Positions 40,418 to 48,038 of a stretch of 64,000 nucleotides of DNA are shown piece after piece. The notes below the pieces were generated by a model that was not told the origin of the DNA, did not search any database, and saw only the letters and a list, made by a program, of their open reading frames with translations. Where the stretch lies: the NCBI RefSeq assembly GCF_032598905.1, contig NZ_CP122458.1, forward strand, positions 930,001-994,000, written 5' to 3'. This DNA comes from Streptomyces sp. 11x1. GTDB taxonomy: Bacteria > Actinomycetota > Actinomycetes > Streptomycetales > Streptomycetaceae. Numbering within the stretch: the first letter of the stretch is position 1; every line of letters starts with the position of its first letter. The translations under genes were made by a program, and so were the position numbers.

Positions 40418-41452
40418 TCAGGCGCCCCCGGCCAGCTCGTCCAGGGCGGCCGTCAGATGCGGGGCCACCCGCTCCCGCCGCCAGGCGAGGTCGTCGCCGC
40501 CCATGGCGCGCGGCACCGTCTCCACCAGCATGATCAGGTCGAGGTAGCTGCGGTAGAGGGCGTACCTCCGGGCGGCCGACGGCGTGAACTCGGCGACACC
40601 ACCCGCCTCTTGATATCCGGTCATGAAGTCGGTGTCCTCCCGGACATCCTCCAGCAGCGCCAGCGAGACGAAGTCCGCGACGGGGTCGCCCCAGAACATG
40701 CGCTCGCCGTCGATCAGTCCGCCCACGCGCGCGGTATCGCCGTGCTCCACGAGGATGTTGCCCGGCCACAGGTCGAAGTGGACCAGGCGCGGCACGGTCA
40801 CCTCGTCGAGGGCGTCGTACGCGAGCTTAGCCGTACGGGCCACCTCGTCCAGGGGGCGGGGCAGCCAGGCGCCGAAGCGGTCGGCGTCGTCGAGGACGGC
40901 CTCGTACATGGCGGTGAACGCGGTGCGCCAGTCGAGGGCGAGAGGGCCGAGGGCGCCGCTGGGATAGCCGTAGCCGGGGCCGGGGCCGGGGCCGGGGCCG
41001 GGGCCGGGGCCGGGGCCGGGGCCGGGGCCGGGGCCGGGGCCGGTGACATGGTGCAGCCGGGCGACCAGGCCGCCCAGCTCCCGTCGCAGCGCCGCTTCTC
41101 GGCCGGTGGGCGGCCCGTCCCAGCCGGTGCCGGGGCAGTGGGTGAGCAGGAGGTGGCGGCCCGCCGGCGCGCTCTCGTCGAAGGCGGCCCCGACCACGCG
41201 GGGAGCGGGGACGTCGACGGTCGCGGCGGCCCGGCAGAACTCGGCCTCGGCGGCGAGGAGTTCGCGCTCGTGGGCCAGGCCGGGCGTGGTGGGCGGCGGA
41301 GGGACCTTGAGGACGAGCCGGGTACCGTCGGCGAGGCGCAGTTCCTCGACCGTGTTGTACGTGCCGCCGGTGAGCGGCCGGCGCTCGGCGAGACTCTCCG
41401 GCGGCAGCCCCGCCGCCGCGAGTGCCAGCCGCGCACGTTCCTGCTCGTCCAC
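40418..41452 (-). CDS. Aminoglycoside-phosphotransferase-family kinase with Gly-Pro repeat
   Basis: About 344 residues from GTG 41452 (AGGGGG seven bases upstream). Kinase-like fold: N-lobe LTGGTYNTVEELRLADGTRLVLKVPPP with the ATP-anchoring Lys, then HLLLTHCPGTGWDG; the catalytic loop HFDLWPGNILVEH near residue 228 (Brenner motif HxDxxxxN) and the metal motif LIDGERMFWGDPVADF. Members phosphorylate aminoglycosides, choline or other small alcohols; the substrate is unknown. A striking (Gly-Pro)n run of ~12 pairs is inserted after LVARLHHVTG near residue 140, encoded by a hexanucleotide tandem repeat. The repeat is in frame, so the enzyme can still be made. Confidence 0.85.
   Translation of the reverse strand: MDEQERARLALAAAGLPPESLAERRPLTGGTYNTVEELRLADGTRLVLKVPPPPTTPGLAHERELLAAEAEFCRAAATVDVPAPRVVGAAFDESAPAGRHLLLTHCPGTGWDGPPTGREAALRRELGGLVARLHHVTGPGPGPGPGPGPGPGPGPGPGPGYGYPSGALGPLALDWRTAFTAMYEAVLDDADRFGAWLPRPLDEVARTAKLAYDALDEVTVPRLVHFDLWPGNILVEHGDTARVGGLIDGERMFWGDPVADFVSLALLEDVREDTDFMTGYQEAGGVAEFTPSAARRYALYRSYLDLIMLVETVPRAMGGDDLAWRRERVAPHLTAALDELAGGA
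40974..41043. repeat. GGGGCC hexanucleotide tandem repeat within a coding gene
   Basis: Eleven uninterrupted copies of CGGGGC plus partial units, 70 bases, inside the phosphotransferase gene. The minus strand encodes Gly-Pro repeats. The exact copy number can vary by slippage, and such tracts are prone to assembly error. Confidence 0.9.
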
Positions 41453-41520
41453 TGCGATCCCCCTCGTCGGCCTGCGCGTGGGGGCCCACTCTGCCAGGTG
41501 GGCACCCACGATCACACCGC

Positions 41521-41810
41521 TCATCCGGCCGCGTGGACGTCCTCCACACAGCGGCCCGAGGCGATGAGCTCGTCCAGCCGGGGGCCCGAGTCCGCGCCGG
41601 GGTTCCGCTCGGCGTGGATCGTGCGGAGGGCCCCGCGGACGCCAGGTGCCATGGGGGAGCCGTCGCCGCAGACGTACACCCGGCGCCGGCGGCCAGCAGT
41701 TCCCACACCTCGTCGGCCTCGGCGGCGATCCGGTGCTGGACGAAGGCGGCACCGTCGGCCGGGGCCGCCGCCCGTGCAGGTGCTCTCCTCCGGGCGTGTG
41801 GCCCCCCGAC
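41521..41810 (-). pseudogene. Frameshifted 3' remnant of a CYP102-type P450 reductase domain
   Basis: The minus strand encodes DGAAFVQHRIAAEADEVWELLAAGA and, after a one-base frame change at about 41693, RVYVCGDGSPMAPGVRGALRTIHAERN...LDELIASGRCVEDVHA, then stop. This is the C-terminal NADPH-binding end of cytochrome-P450 reductases fused to CYP102 (compare the BM3 ending YICGDGSQMAPAVE ... GRYAKDVWAG). The heme, FMN and FAD parts are absent. A deletion remnant with a disabling frameshift. Confidence 0.7.
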
Positions 41811-41895
41811 CGCCGCACCCACCGACGGAGTAGCCGGCTCCAGCCACCTCAAAAACCATTGGCCCCTCTCCGGAAGTCCGCGTACCTTAGGCGAA

Positions 41896-41914
41896 AACCT
41901 AGTATCCCTAGGTT
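41896..41914. promoter_or_regulatory. Inverted repeat upstream of the FBP gene
   Basis: AACCTAG-TATCC-CTAGGTT, 7-bp arms, overlapping TAGTAT (41900-41905), a plausible -10 element. The ATG of the EF-G-binding gene is 44 bases further. Possible repressor or antibiotic-responsive site; the regulator is unknown. Confidence 0.5.
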
Positions 41915-41957
41915 CCAAGACGATCACCCGCTTCACTTCACCGGAGAACAGGCCGTC

Positions 41958-42452
41958 ATGAAGACACTCACCGAGCAGGACATCCGCACCTCCTTCGTCA
42001 ACTGCTCGAAGGGGGAGGCGAAGAGGATCTTCGTGCCGCGCGATCTGGAGCAGCGGCCCTGGGCGGATCTCGATTTCCTCGGCTGGCGGGATCCCGGTGC
42101 GCCCGACCGCAGCTATCTGGTCGCGGAGCGCGAGGGAGGATTCTCCGGTGTCGCGTTGCGGCTCCCCTCCGCGCGGCGCGGGTTCCTGCACCGCAGCATG
42201 TGCTCGCTGTGCCTGACGACGCATCCGGGCGGCGGGGTCTCCCTGATGACGGCACGGAAGGCGGGCGCGGCCGGCCGGGAGGGGAACTCGGTCGGCGTGT
42301 ACATGTGCGCCGACCTGGCGTGCTCGCTCTATGTGCGCGGCAAGAAGGCCCTGGCGAGCGGGAGCCGCTTCGAGGAGAGCCTCACCGTGGAGGAACAGAT
42401 CGCCCGGACGGTGGGCAATCTGTCCGCGTTCCTGGTGAAGCTGTACGACTGA
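41958..42452 (+). CDS. FBP-domain EF-G-binding protein (FusB-like zinc finger)
   Basis: 164 residues, start ATG 41958. The N-terminal half (LTEQDIRTSFVNCSKGEAKRIFVPRDLEQRPWADLDFLGWRD) and the C-terminal treble-clef Zn finger with paired cysteines in MCSLC (residues ~80-84) and MCADLAC (~118-124) match the FusB/FusC/FBP fold. These proteins bind elongation factor G and free it from stalled ribosomes, including under fusidic acid. The length fits. Expression may be controlled at the palindrome just upstream. Single gene. Confidence 0.85.
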   Translation: MKTLTEQDIRTSFVNCSKGEAKRIFVPRDLEQRPWADLDFLGWRDPGAPDRSYLVAEREGGFSGVALRLPSARRGFLHRSMCSLCLTTHPGGGVSLMTARKAGAAGREGNSVGVYMCADLACSLYVRGKKALASGSRFEESLTVEEQIARTVGNLSAFLVKLYD

Positions 42453-42557
42453 ACCCGCCCTGACCTTGTGGTCTTCCGTCCTCCCGTGCGATCACCCAGG
42501 TGACTACTGTCCTCGGTCAGGAGTTCGGGGCGCCAGTGGAACGGGAACAGCGCAAGG

Positions 42558-43814
42558 ATGCGAGACGTACGTGAAGTGTGGGGCCTGATCGACACACGGG
42601 TCGCGAAGTGGCAACAGGACCCGGTGATCGTCCAGTCGGTGCGGTCGGCGGCGGCCGCCACGGTGGCCTATGTGGTGGCGCTGCAACTCAGCACGGAGGC
42701 GGCGCCCCTGACGGCTCCGCTGACCGCCCTGCTGGTCGTGCAGGTGACCCTCTACTCCACCCTCACCACTGGTATCCGCCGGGTGAACTCGGTGGTCGCC
42801 GGCGTCGTCATCGCCATCGGCTTCAGTGTCCTGGTGGGCCTCACCTGGTGGAGCCTCGCCCTGATCATCCTGGCCTCGCTCGCGGTGGGTCATCTGGTGC
42901 GGGTGAGCGAGTTCGTGCCCGAGGTGGCCATCAGCGCGATGCTGGTGCTCGGCGTCACCAGGGTCGGCGACACGGCCTGGGCACGGATCCTGGAGACCCT
43001 GATCGGCGCGGTCGTCGGACTCGCCTTCAACCTGCTGCTCGCTCCCCCGGTCTGGGTGGAGGCAGCCGGTGAGTCCATCGAGGACCTGGCCCGGCGGATG
43101 CGGCGGCTGATGATACGGGTCGGCGAGCAGGCCGCGGGCCGCACTCCGGCGGAGGCCGCGGCGGCCCGGCTGCACGAGGCCCGGGAGCTGGACTTCGACA
43201 TCGTCGAGGTGGACGCGGCCCTCAAGCAGGCCGAGGACAGCCTGAAGCTCAATCCGCGCGTACGGGAGGGCCTGCTGCACCGGGTGGTGCTGCGCACCGG
43301 CCTGGACACGCTGGAGATCTGCACGGTGGTGCTGCGGGTGCTGGCCCGTACCCTCACCGACCTCGCCAAGGAGCGGGAACCGAGTCCGCTGTTCTCGGCG
43401 CAGGCGGGAGCCGCCATCGAGCGGCTGCTGGCCGAGATCGGCGACGCGGTGGTCAGCTTCGCGGTGCTGGTCACCACCGACGTCACCCGCAGCGCCGAGT
43501 CCGCGGAGGACCGGCTCGCCGCCGAGCTGTCGACCGCCGTCGCGACCCGCGACAAGCTCGCCCAACTGCTCCTGGAGGACGTCCAGCGCGACCCGAGCCA
43601 CTGGCAGTTGCACGGCGCCGTGCTGACGGAGGTCAACCGCATGCTGGACGAGCTGGACACCGAGCACCGCTCCCAGCGACTGCTGGAGGAGCTCGACCGC
43701 TGCACCCGTGAACAGCGCGAGCGCTCCCCCCGGCTCACGCGCCTGCGCGACCGCGTACGCATCGTTCGCCCCCGTCGGCGGAACCGGTCCGGCCCCGTCG
43801 GACGTACTAAGTGA
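42558..43814 (+). CDS. FUSC-family inner-membrane transporter (aromatic-acid exporter type)
   Basis: 418 residues. Five to six spans in the N-terminal 160 residues (ATVAYVVALQLS, LTALLVVQVTLYSTLTTGIRRVNSVVAGVVIAIGFSVLVGL, ALIILASLAVGHLV, ISAMLVLGVTRVG, LIGAVVGLAFNLLLAPPVWV) followed by a ~250-residue cytoplasmic helical domain. The NxxAGVxxAxG and RxxxTLIGxxxGLxxNxLLxPP patterns are FUSC/YccS. Probably exports aromatic acids or weak acids. It precedes the Pro-rich protein by 45 bases and may be co-transcribed. Confidence 0.85.
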   Translation: MRDVREVWGLIDTRVAKWQQDPVIVQSVRSAAAATVAYVVALQLSTEAAPLTAPLTALLVVQVTLYSTLTTGIRRVNSVVAGVVIAIGFSVLVGLTWWSLALIILASLAVGHLVRVSEFVPEVAISAMLVLGVTRVGDTAWARILETLIGAVVGLAFNLLLAPPVWVEAAGESIEDLARRMRRLMIRVGEQAAGRTPAEAAAARLHEARELDFDIVEVDAALKQAEDSLKLNPRVREGLLHRVVLRTGLDTLEICTVVLRVLARTLTDLAKEREPSPLFSAQAGAAIERLLAEIGDAVVSFAVLVTTDVTRSAESAEDRLAAELSTAVATRDKLAQLLLEDVQRDPSHWQLHGAVLTEVNRMLDELDTEHRSQRLLEELDRCTREQRERSPRLTRLRDRVRIVRPRRRNRSGPVGRTK

Positions 43815-43858
43815 CGCCGAGTACAAGGCGCGACGCGACGACGAGGGGAGCGTACGGA

Positions 43859-45046
43859 ATGGCCGAAGGCACCGTGCGGATCGACGGGACCACACTCCAT
43901 CTGCCGGGCGGGGTGCGGGTGCGCTTCATCCGCACCCTGCGTCTGCCGGAGACGGGGACGCACCAACTCCCGCCCGGACTGGGCGACTTCCCGATCCGCC
44001 GGGTCGAGGACCATCCGCACACCGCTCCCGCCGAGATGCGGGCGCGCGGCGGGGTGATGCTCCCCGTGTATCTGCGCGAGGCGATGTGGCTGCACTTCGG
44101 CGGTTCCACGGAACCGGCGGCGCTCCAGGTCGGGGTCGGCAAGGTGTGCGCGGTGTCGGGCAAGCCGTGGACCGGCGCGCTCGCCCGCGATCCGCAGAAC
44201 TACGTCGTACTCCCCCGGCAGCCCTGGCTGGACGGCATCAACTCCGGCAAGGGCACGGTCAGGCAGTTCGTGGCCGTGCCTCTCGGCCTCGGTGCCACGG
44301 TCGAGGGTCAGGTCACCGGCGAGGAGGTGTTCGGCGGGGTGCAGCTGCAGTCGTTCCCGCTGAACGACAAGCAGCTGGCGGTGTGGCGGGAGGAGGAGCG
44401 GCTGAGGGCCGAGCGGGAGCGCGACCTCGCCGCGCTCGGTACCACCACCCTCTTCGCCGGCACGGGCCCGGTCCCGATGCCGCCGCCGGGTGCCGTGCCG
44501 ATGGCGCCCCCGGCCACCGGAGCCCCGCTGCCCCCCGCGCCGGGCGGTGCCCCCCTGCCGCCCGCACCGGGCGGCGGCCCGATGCCGCCGGGTGCCGCGT
44601 ACCCGATGGCGGCGCCCGCCGCGGCCCCGCAGCGCAGCGGTCCCGCGGCTCCGCCCCGGGCTCCGGCGGCGATGGGTCTCGGGGTCGGCGGGTCGATGCG
44701 GCAGGAGGTCTACCGGGACACCTGGCCGCGCGGCAGCTGGGCGGAGCGGCCGTCCGGGCGGGTCTTCGTGCATCTGGTGACCCCGCCCGAGTGGCGCCGG
44801 ATCACCGGGGAGGCCCCGCCGCCGTCGCCCGTGGACCGCGCGGCGTACACGCGGGCCGGGCTCCCGTGGTTCGAGTACTACGACAACGACGCCCACGATC
44901 TCGACCCGGCCGACGCCCTAGGCACGGTCAAACCCGTCGGTGACTGGCTCGGCGACGACCTCGATCCGTGGCAGGCACCCGCTCCCGGCCAGGTCAAGCC
45001 GCTGGGTGACGCCCCGGGCAAGCCGATCCAGGACGGCGACTGGTAG
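43859..45046 (+). CDS. Two-domain hypothetical protein with Pro-rich linker
   Basis: 395 residues from ATG 43859 (GAGGGGAG 6-8 bases upstream). An N-terminal domain ~1-190 of unknown fold (VRIDGTTLHLPGGVRVRFIRTLRLPE ... MLPVYLREAMWLHFGG ... RQFVAVPLGLGATVEGQVTG, then a charged EEERLRAERERDL helix) is joined by a ~70-residue Pro/Gly/Ala linker (PMPPPGAVPMAPPATGAP...) to a C-terminal domain MRQEVYRDTWPRGSWAERPSGRVFVHLVTPPEWRRITGEAPPPSP...GLPWFEYYDNDAHDL. That C-terminal pattern recurs in many Streptomyces unknowns. No signal or membrane span. I do not know its role. Confidence 0.75.
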   Translation: MAEGTVRIDGTTLHLPGGVRVRFIRTLRLPETGTHQLPPGLGDFPIRRVEDHPHTAPAEMRARGGVMLPVYLREAMWLHFGGSTEPAALQVGVGKVCAVSGKPWTGALARDPQNYVVLPRQPWLDGINSGKGTVRQFVAVPLGLGATVEGQVTGEEVFGGVQLQSFPLNDKQLAVWREEERLRAERERDLAALGTTTLFAGTGPVPMPPPGAVPMAPPATGAPLPPAPGGAPLPPAPGGGPMPPGAAYPMAAPAAAPQRSGPAAPPRAPAAMGLGVGGSMRQEVYRDTWPRGSWAERPSGRVFVHLVTPPEWRRITGEAPPPSPVDRAAYTRAGLPWFEYYDNDAHDLDPADALGTVKPVGDWLGDDLDPWQAPAPGQVKPLGDAPGKPIQDGDW

Positions 45047-45096
45047 CCGGCGGCGAGGACCCGAGGTCGGCCACGACCGACCGCCCGCGGACGAAC

Positions 45097-45127
45097 GGCG
45101 GGCGTCGCATGGCGCGCGACGCCCGCC
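45097..45127 (+). terminator. Hairpin terminator
   Basis: GGCGGGCGTCGC / GCGACGCCCGCC, a perfect 12-bp stem with a seven-base loop, after the Pro-rich protein gene. Confidence 0.8.
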
Positions 45128-45202
45128 TTCGCCTTTGCGCCGGGGTGCTCGGACCCGTCAAGGTGGTGACGGCCGAGAGAAGCGACACCCGAGGTGCGAC
45201 GA

Positions 45203-46456
45203 ATGACGAGCGAGGCGGTTGGCAACCGGGGCGGCTGGAGCAGGCGCCGCGCCCTGGGGCTGTTGGCGGGAGCCGTACCGGCCGTCCTGGCAGGCTGCGC
45301 GGGGTCCGACGGGACGACCGGTTCCGCGTCGCCCTCCCCCGCGACGAACGCCCCGACGGCTCCGTCGGCGGAGGCCGGGGCCGGGTCGGGCACCGAGTCC
45401 GCGACGGCCGAGCCCTCCCCCGCCCGCACCGGCCCCCAGCCGCTCTACATCGGCACGTACACCTCCGCCGAGGGCGGCGACGGCATCGGGGTGGCGACGT
45501 ACGACCCCCGGAGCGGTCGTGTCACGGGTGAGGGGACGATCGGCGGGGTCGGCGACCCGTCGTACCTCGCCGTGCACCCGGACGGCCGGACGCTGTACGC
45601 CGTGAACGAGCGGCCCGAGGGCGGGGTGACCGCCGTACGGCTCTCCGACCGCAAGGTACTGGGCACCCGGAGCAGTGGCGGCGAGGCGCCCTGCCACCTG
45701 TCGGTGCACCCGAGCGGGCGGTGGCTGCTGAGCGCGAACTACGGTTCGGGCAGTGTCGCCGTGCACCCCGTCGAGGAGTCAGGCGCGCTGGGCGAGCGCA
45801 CGGACCTGGTGGTGCACAGCAGTCCGGCGCCTGGGCCGGGCCAGGACGGGCCGCACGCGCACCAGATCGTCACGAGCCCCGACGGCGGCCATGTCCTCGC
45901 CGTCGACCTGGGCACCGACACCGTCTACACCTACCGGCTGGACGAGTCCCGCGGCACGCTCACCGAAGTGTCCCGGGCGCGCCTGCGAGCGGGTGCGGGG
46001 CCCCGGCACCTGACCTTCCATCCCGAGGGGCGGTACGCCTATCTGGCCAACGAGGTGGACAACACGGTCGTGGTCTGCGCCTACGAGCCCGACCGGGGGC
46101 GGCTCACGCCGGGCCCGCCGCAGCCCACGGGCACGGGTGCGGGCACCAACTACCCGGCGCAGCTGGTCGTGACGCCGGGCGGCTCGTACGCCTATCTCGC
46201 CAACCGGGGGCACGACAGCCTGACGCGCTACGCGGTGGAGGCGGACGGCGCACGGCTGAGGCTGCTCGACACCGTTCCGGTCGGCGGGGACTTCCCGCGC
46301 CAGATCGCCCTCTCGCCCGACGGGGGCCTGCTCTTCGCCGCGTTGCAGCGGTCGAGCGCGGTCAGCGTCTTCGAGGTCGACGCGGACAGCGGTGGGCTGC
46401 GGCGCGCGGGCGCGCCGTTCGCGTCACCCGTCGCCGTCTGTGCGCTGCCGCTGTAG
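45203..46456 (+). CDS. Exported lactonase-family beta-propeller protein (6-phosphogluconolactonase-like)
   Basis: About 417 residues from ATG 45203. The N-terminus has a twin-Arg-like SRRRALGLLAGAVPAVLAGC with a lipobox (LAGC), so a Tat-exported lipoprotein is likely, followed by a 50-residue Ser/Thr/Pro linker. The body repeats the lactonase (PF10282) propeller blade: LYIGTYTSAEGGDGIGV, SYLAVHPDGRTLYAVNE, CHLSVHPSGRWLLSANYGSGSVAVHP, HAHQIVTSPDGGHVLAVDLGTD, RHLTFHPEGRYAYLANEVDNTVVV and the blade with DFPRQIALSPDG. A sugar-lactone hydrolase outside the cell is plausible. The 3' end overlaps the convergent DUF2470 gene by 33 bases. Confidence 0.88.
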   Translation: MTSEAVGNRGGWSRRRALGLLAGAVPAVLAGCAGSDGTTGSASPSPATNAPTAPSAEAGAGSGTESATAEPSPARTGPQPLYIGTYTSAEGGDGIGVATYDPRSGRVTGEGTIGGVGDPSYLAVHPDGRTLYAVNERPEGGVTAVRLSDRKVLGTRSSGGEAPCHLSVHPSGRWLLSANYGSGSVAVHPVEESGALGERTDLVVHSSPAPGPGQDGPHAHQIVTSPDGGHVLAVDLGTDTVYTYRLDESRGTLTEVSRARLRAGAGPRHLTFHPEGRYAYLANEVDNTVVVCAYEPDRGRLTPGPPQPTGTGAGTNYPAQLVVTPGGSYAYLANRGHDSLTRYAVEADGARLRLLDTVPVGGDFPRQIALSPDGGLLFAALQRSSAVSVFEVDADSGGLRRAGAPFASPVAVCALPL

Positions 46457-47149
46457 GGCGCGCGGGCAGGACGCGGTGCCCGCCTGGGAGAGCAGGATGT
46501 GCATCCGCTCGGTGAGCTGCGCCATGTCGTCGGCGGGCTTGTGGAAGGTCAGGCGTACGTCGCCGTTGCCGCGGGCCCGCTCGATGCGCAGGGTCAGGCC
46601 GTGCCGGTCGACGGCGAGCGGCTGGACGCGTACGGCGCCGTGCAGGCTGTCGTGCGGTACGAGCCGGGTGAGGCGTTCGACGGCGTCCGGGTGGGCGTCG
46701 GCGAGGTGGGTCAGCAGCCGGGACTCGGCCGCGGCCAGCGGATCCGGTGCGGCGGCGGCGAACTCGTCGAGGTCGACCACGACCGCGCCGGACGGCTCGC
46801 GCAGCACGATGCGGGTGGCCTTGAACTCCAGGTCGCCGTCCTTCGGCGCGAACCAGCCGACGATCCACAGCCGGGCCCGGATGCGGTTGCGCACGGGGAC
46901 GGGCGCGACATCGGCGAACTCCAGCACCGCGGACGGCTCGCCGCGCGGGGCGCAGATCGCGGCGGCGACGAGCGTACTGTCCTCGGGGACGCTCAGGATC
47001 ACCCGGCCGTCCTCCGTGACGCTGTGCGCGCCGACGAACTCCTCGCGGCCGCCCTCGGCGGTCACCGCGCAGGACCACGCCGCCGCGAGCACCGAGCGGG
47101 CACGCTCGGCCGCGGCCGGCGCGGCCGTCCAGGTGTGACGGTCACCCAT
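46424..47149 (-). CDS. DUF2470 (HugZ-related) iron-regulated protein
   Basis: 241 residues from ATG 47149 (GGGAGG six bases upstream). An N-terminal split-barrel-like portion (RARSVLAAAWSCAVTAEGG ... VSVTEDGRVILSVPEDSTL) and a C-terminal DUF2470 domain (AAESRLLTHLADAHPDAVERLTRLV and VRLTFHKPADDMAQLTERMHILLSQA) resemble the HugZ heme-oxygenase family and related flavin/heme proteins. An iron box immediately upstream predicts iron repression by DmdR1, consistent with heme or siderophore iron use. The enzymatic role is unproven. Confidence 0.85.
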   Translation of the reverse strand: MGDRHTWTAAPAAAERARSVLAAAWSCAVTAEGGREEFVGAHSVTEDGRVILSVPEDSTLVAAAICAPRGEPSAVLEFADVAPVPVRNRIRARLWIVGWFAPKDGDLEFKATRIVLREPSGAVVVDLDEFAAAAPDPLAAAESRLLTHLADAHPDAVERLTRLVPHDSLHGAVRVQPLAVDRHGLTLRIERARGNGDVRLTFHKPADDMAQLTERMHILLSQAGTASCPRALQRQRTDGDG

Positions 47150-47161
47150 CCCCAACCTCCC

Positions 47162-47180
47162 TTAGGTAAGGCTTGCCTAA
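47162..47180. promoter_or_regulatory. Iron box (DmdR1/IdeR operator)
   Basis: TTAGGTAAGGCTTGCCTAA, a 19-base palindrome with one mismatch, matches the actinobacterial iron box TTAGGTTAGGCTAACCTAA. It is 13 bases upstream of the DUF2470 ATG, so the gene should be on only in low iron. Confidence 0.85.
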
Positions 47181-47312
47181 GCTACCGAAGATCGGGGTGT
47201 ACGCCAACCACCGCGGGACAGCCTGTGGACTTTCTCCGTGGACTTTCCGTTCGCCGCGACGAACCGGCCGAGGCGCCGACCGGGTGCCGGCCAGGGGACG
47301 GGAACCCCGAAC

Positions 47313-47921
47313 TCAGGGAACGAGAACCCCGAAAAGGGCCCGCGTACACAGATCGCGCACCCGTTCCCGGGACAACTCCGAGCCCCTCAGCCACTCCAGA
47401 CAGACCGCCGTCGTGAACGACAGCCAGCCCCGCACGGCGAGCCGCATCTCCGGCCGCCCGTCGAGGGCCGCCGCGAACTCCGCGTCCGACGCCAGGGCCG
47501 CCAGGATCTGGGCCTCCTGGGCGGCCAGCGCCCGCTGGTAGACCTTGCGCACGGTCTGGTCCCCGGTGGCGTCGGCGCGATGGAAGGCCCGGAAGCCGTG
47601 GGCGTGGTCCTCGACGTACGCGAGGAACGCGTCGAGCCCGTTGGCCAGCCGCTCGCGCGCCGAGCCGCCGGGCGCGGGGGTCATGATCCGCAGCATCCGC
47701 TCGCTCTCGCGCTCCACCACGGCCGCGAAGAAGACCCGCTTGTTCGGGAAGTAGTGGTAGAGCAGCCCCCGGGAGACACCGGCGATCTCGGCGACCTGCT
47801 CGATCCACACGTCGTCGTACGGGCTCTCCGAGAAGAGCCGGGCCCCGACCGCGAGCAGTTGCTCCCGCCGCTCCTCGGTGCTGAGCCGGCGACGGGGGCG
47901 CTCACCCTGCCTGGCTGCCAT
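47313..47921 (-). CDS. TetR-family transcriptional regulator
   Basis: 202 residues. Helix-turn-helix RREQLLAVGARLFSESPYDDVWIEQVAEIAGVSRGLLYHYFPNKRVFFAAVV (~18-70), then an all-helical effector domain (FLAYVEDHAHGFRAFHRADATGDQTVRKVYQRALAAQE). Divergent from the P450 gene with a 117-base gap; fatty-acid- or xenobiotic-responsive TetR proteins commonly sit beside CYP102 genes, so it is the probable regulator of that P450. Confidence 0.92.
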   Translation of the reverse strand: MAARQGERPRRRLSTEERREQLLAVGARLFSESPYDDVWIEQVAEIAGVSRGLLYHYFPNKRVFFAAVVERESERMLRIMTPAPGGSARERLANGLDAFLAYVEDHAHGFRAFHRADATGDQTVRKVYQRALAAQEAQILAALASDAEFAAALDGRPEMRLAVRGWLSFTTAVCLEWLRGSELSRERVRDLCTRALFGVLVP

Positions 47922-48038
47922 GCCGTCACTTTACTTGACGTGGATTCAACAGCGGGACGAGACTGGGACAGCTATTGAACCTGAGTACAACAAGTCGCGG
48001 CGGCCCCGGCACGGCGTGCGCGCGAGGGAGAGGTGGTC

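Noticed and set aside
40974..41043. Repeat considered as a CRISPR-like array
   Set aside because: The unit is 6 bp with no spacers; it is a microsatellite.
41885..41903. TTAGG...CCTAG near the FBP gene considered as an iron box
   Set aside because: Half-sites are 6 bases apart instead of 9 and the centre does not match; the separate AACCTAG palindrome is better supported.
47922..48038. TTGA-N7-TCAA in the gap between TetR and P450 considered as the operator
   Set aside because: Arms are only four bases and no second site or promoter spacing supports it.
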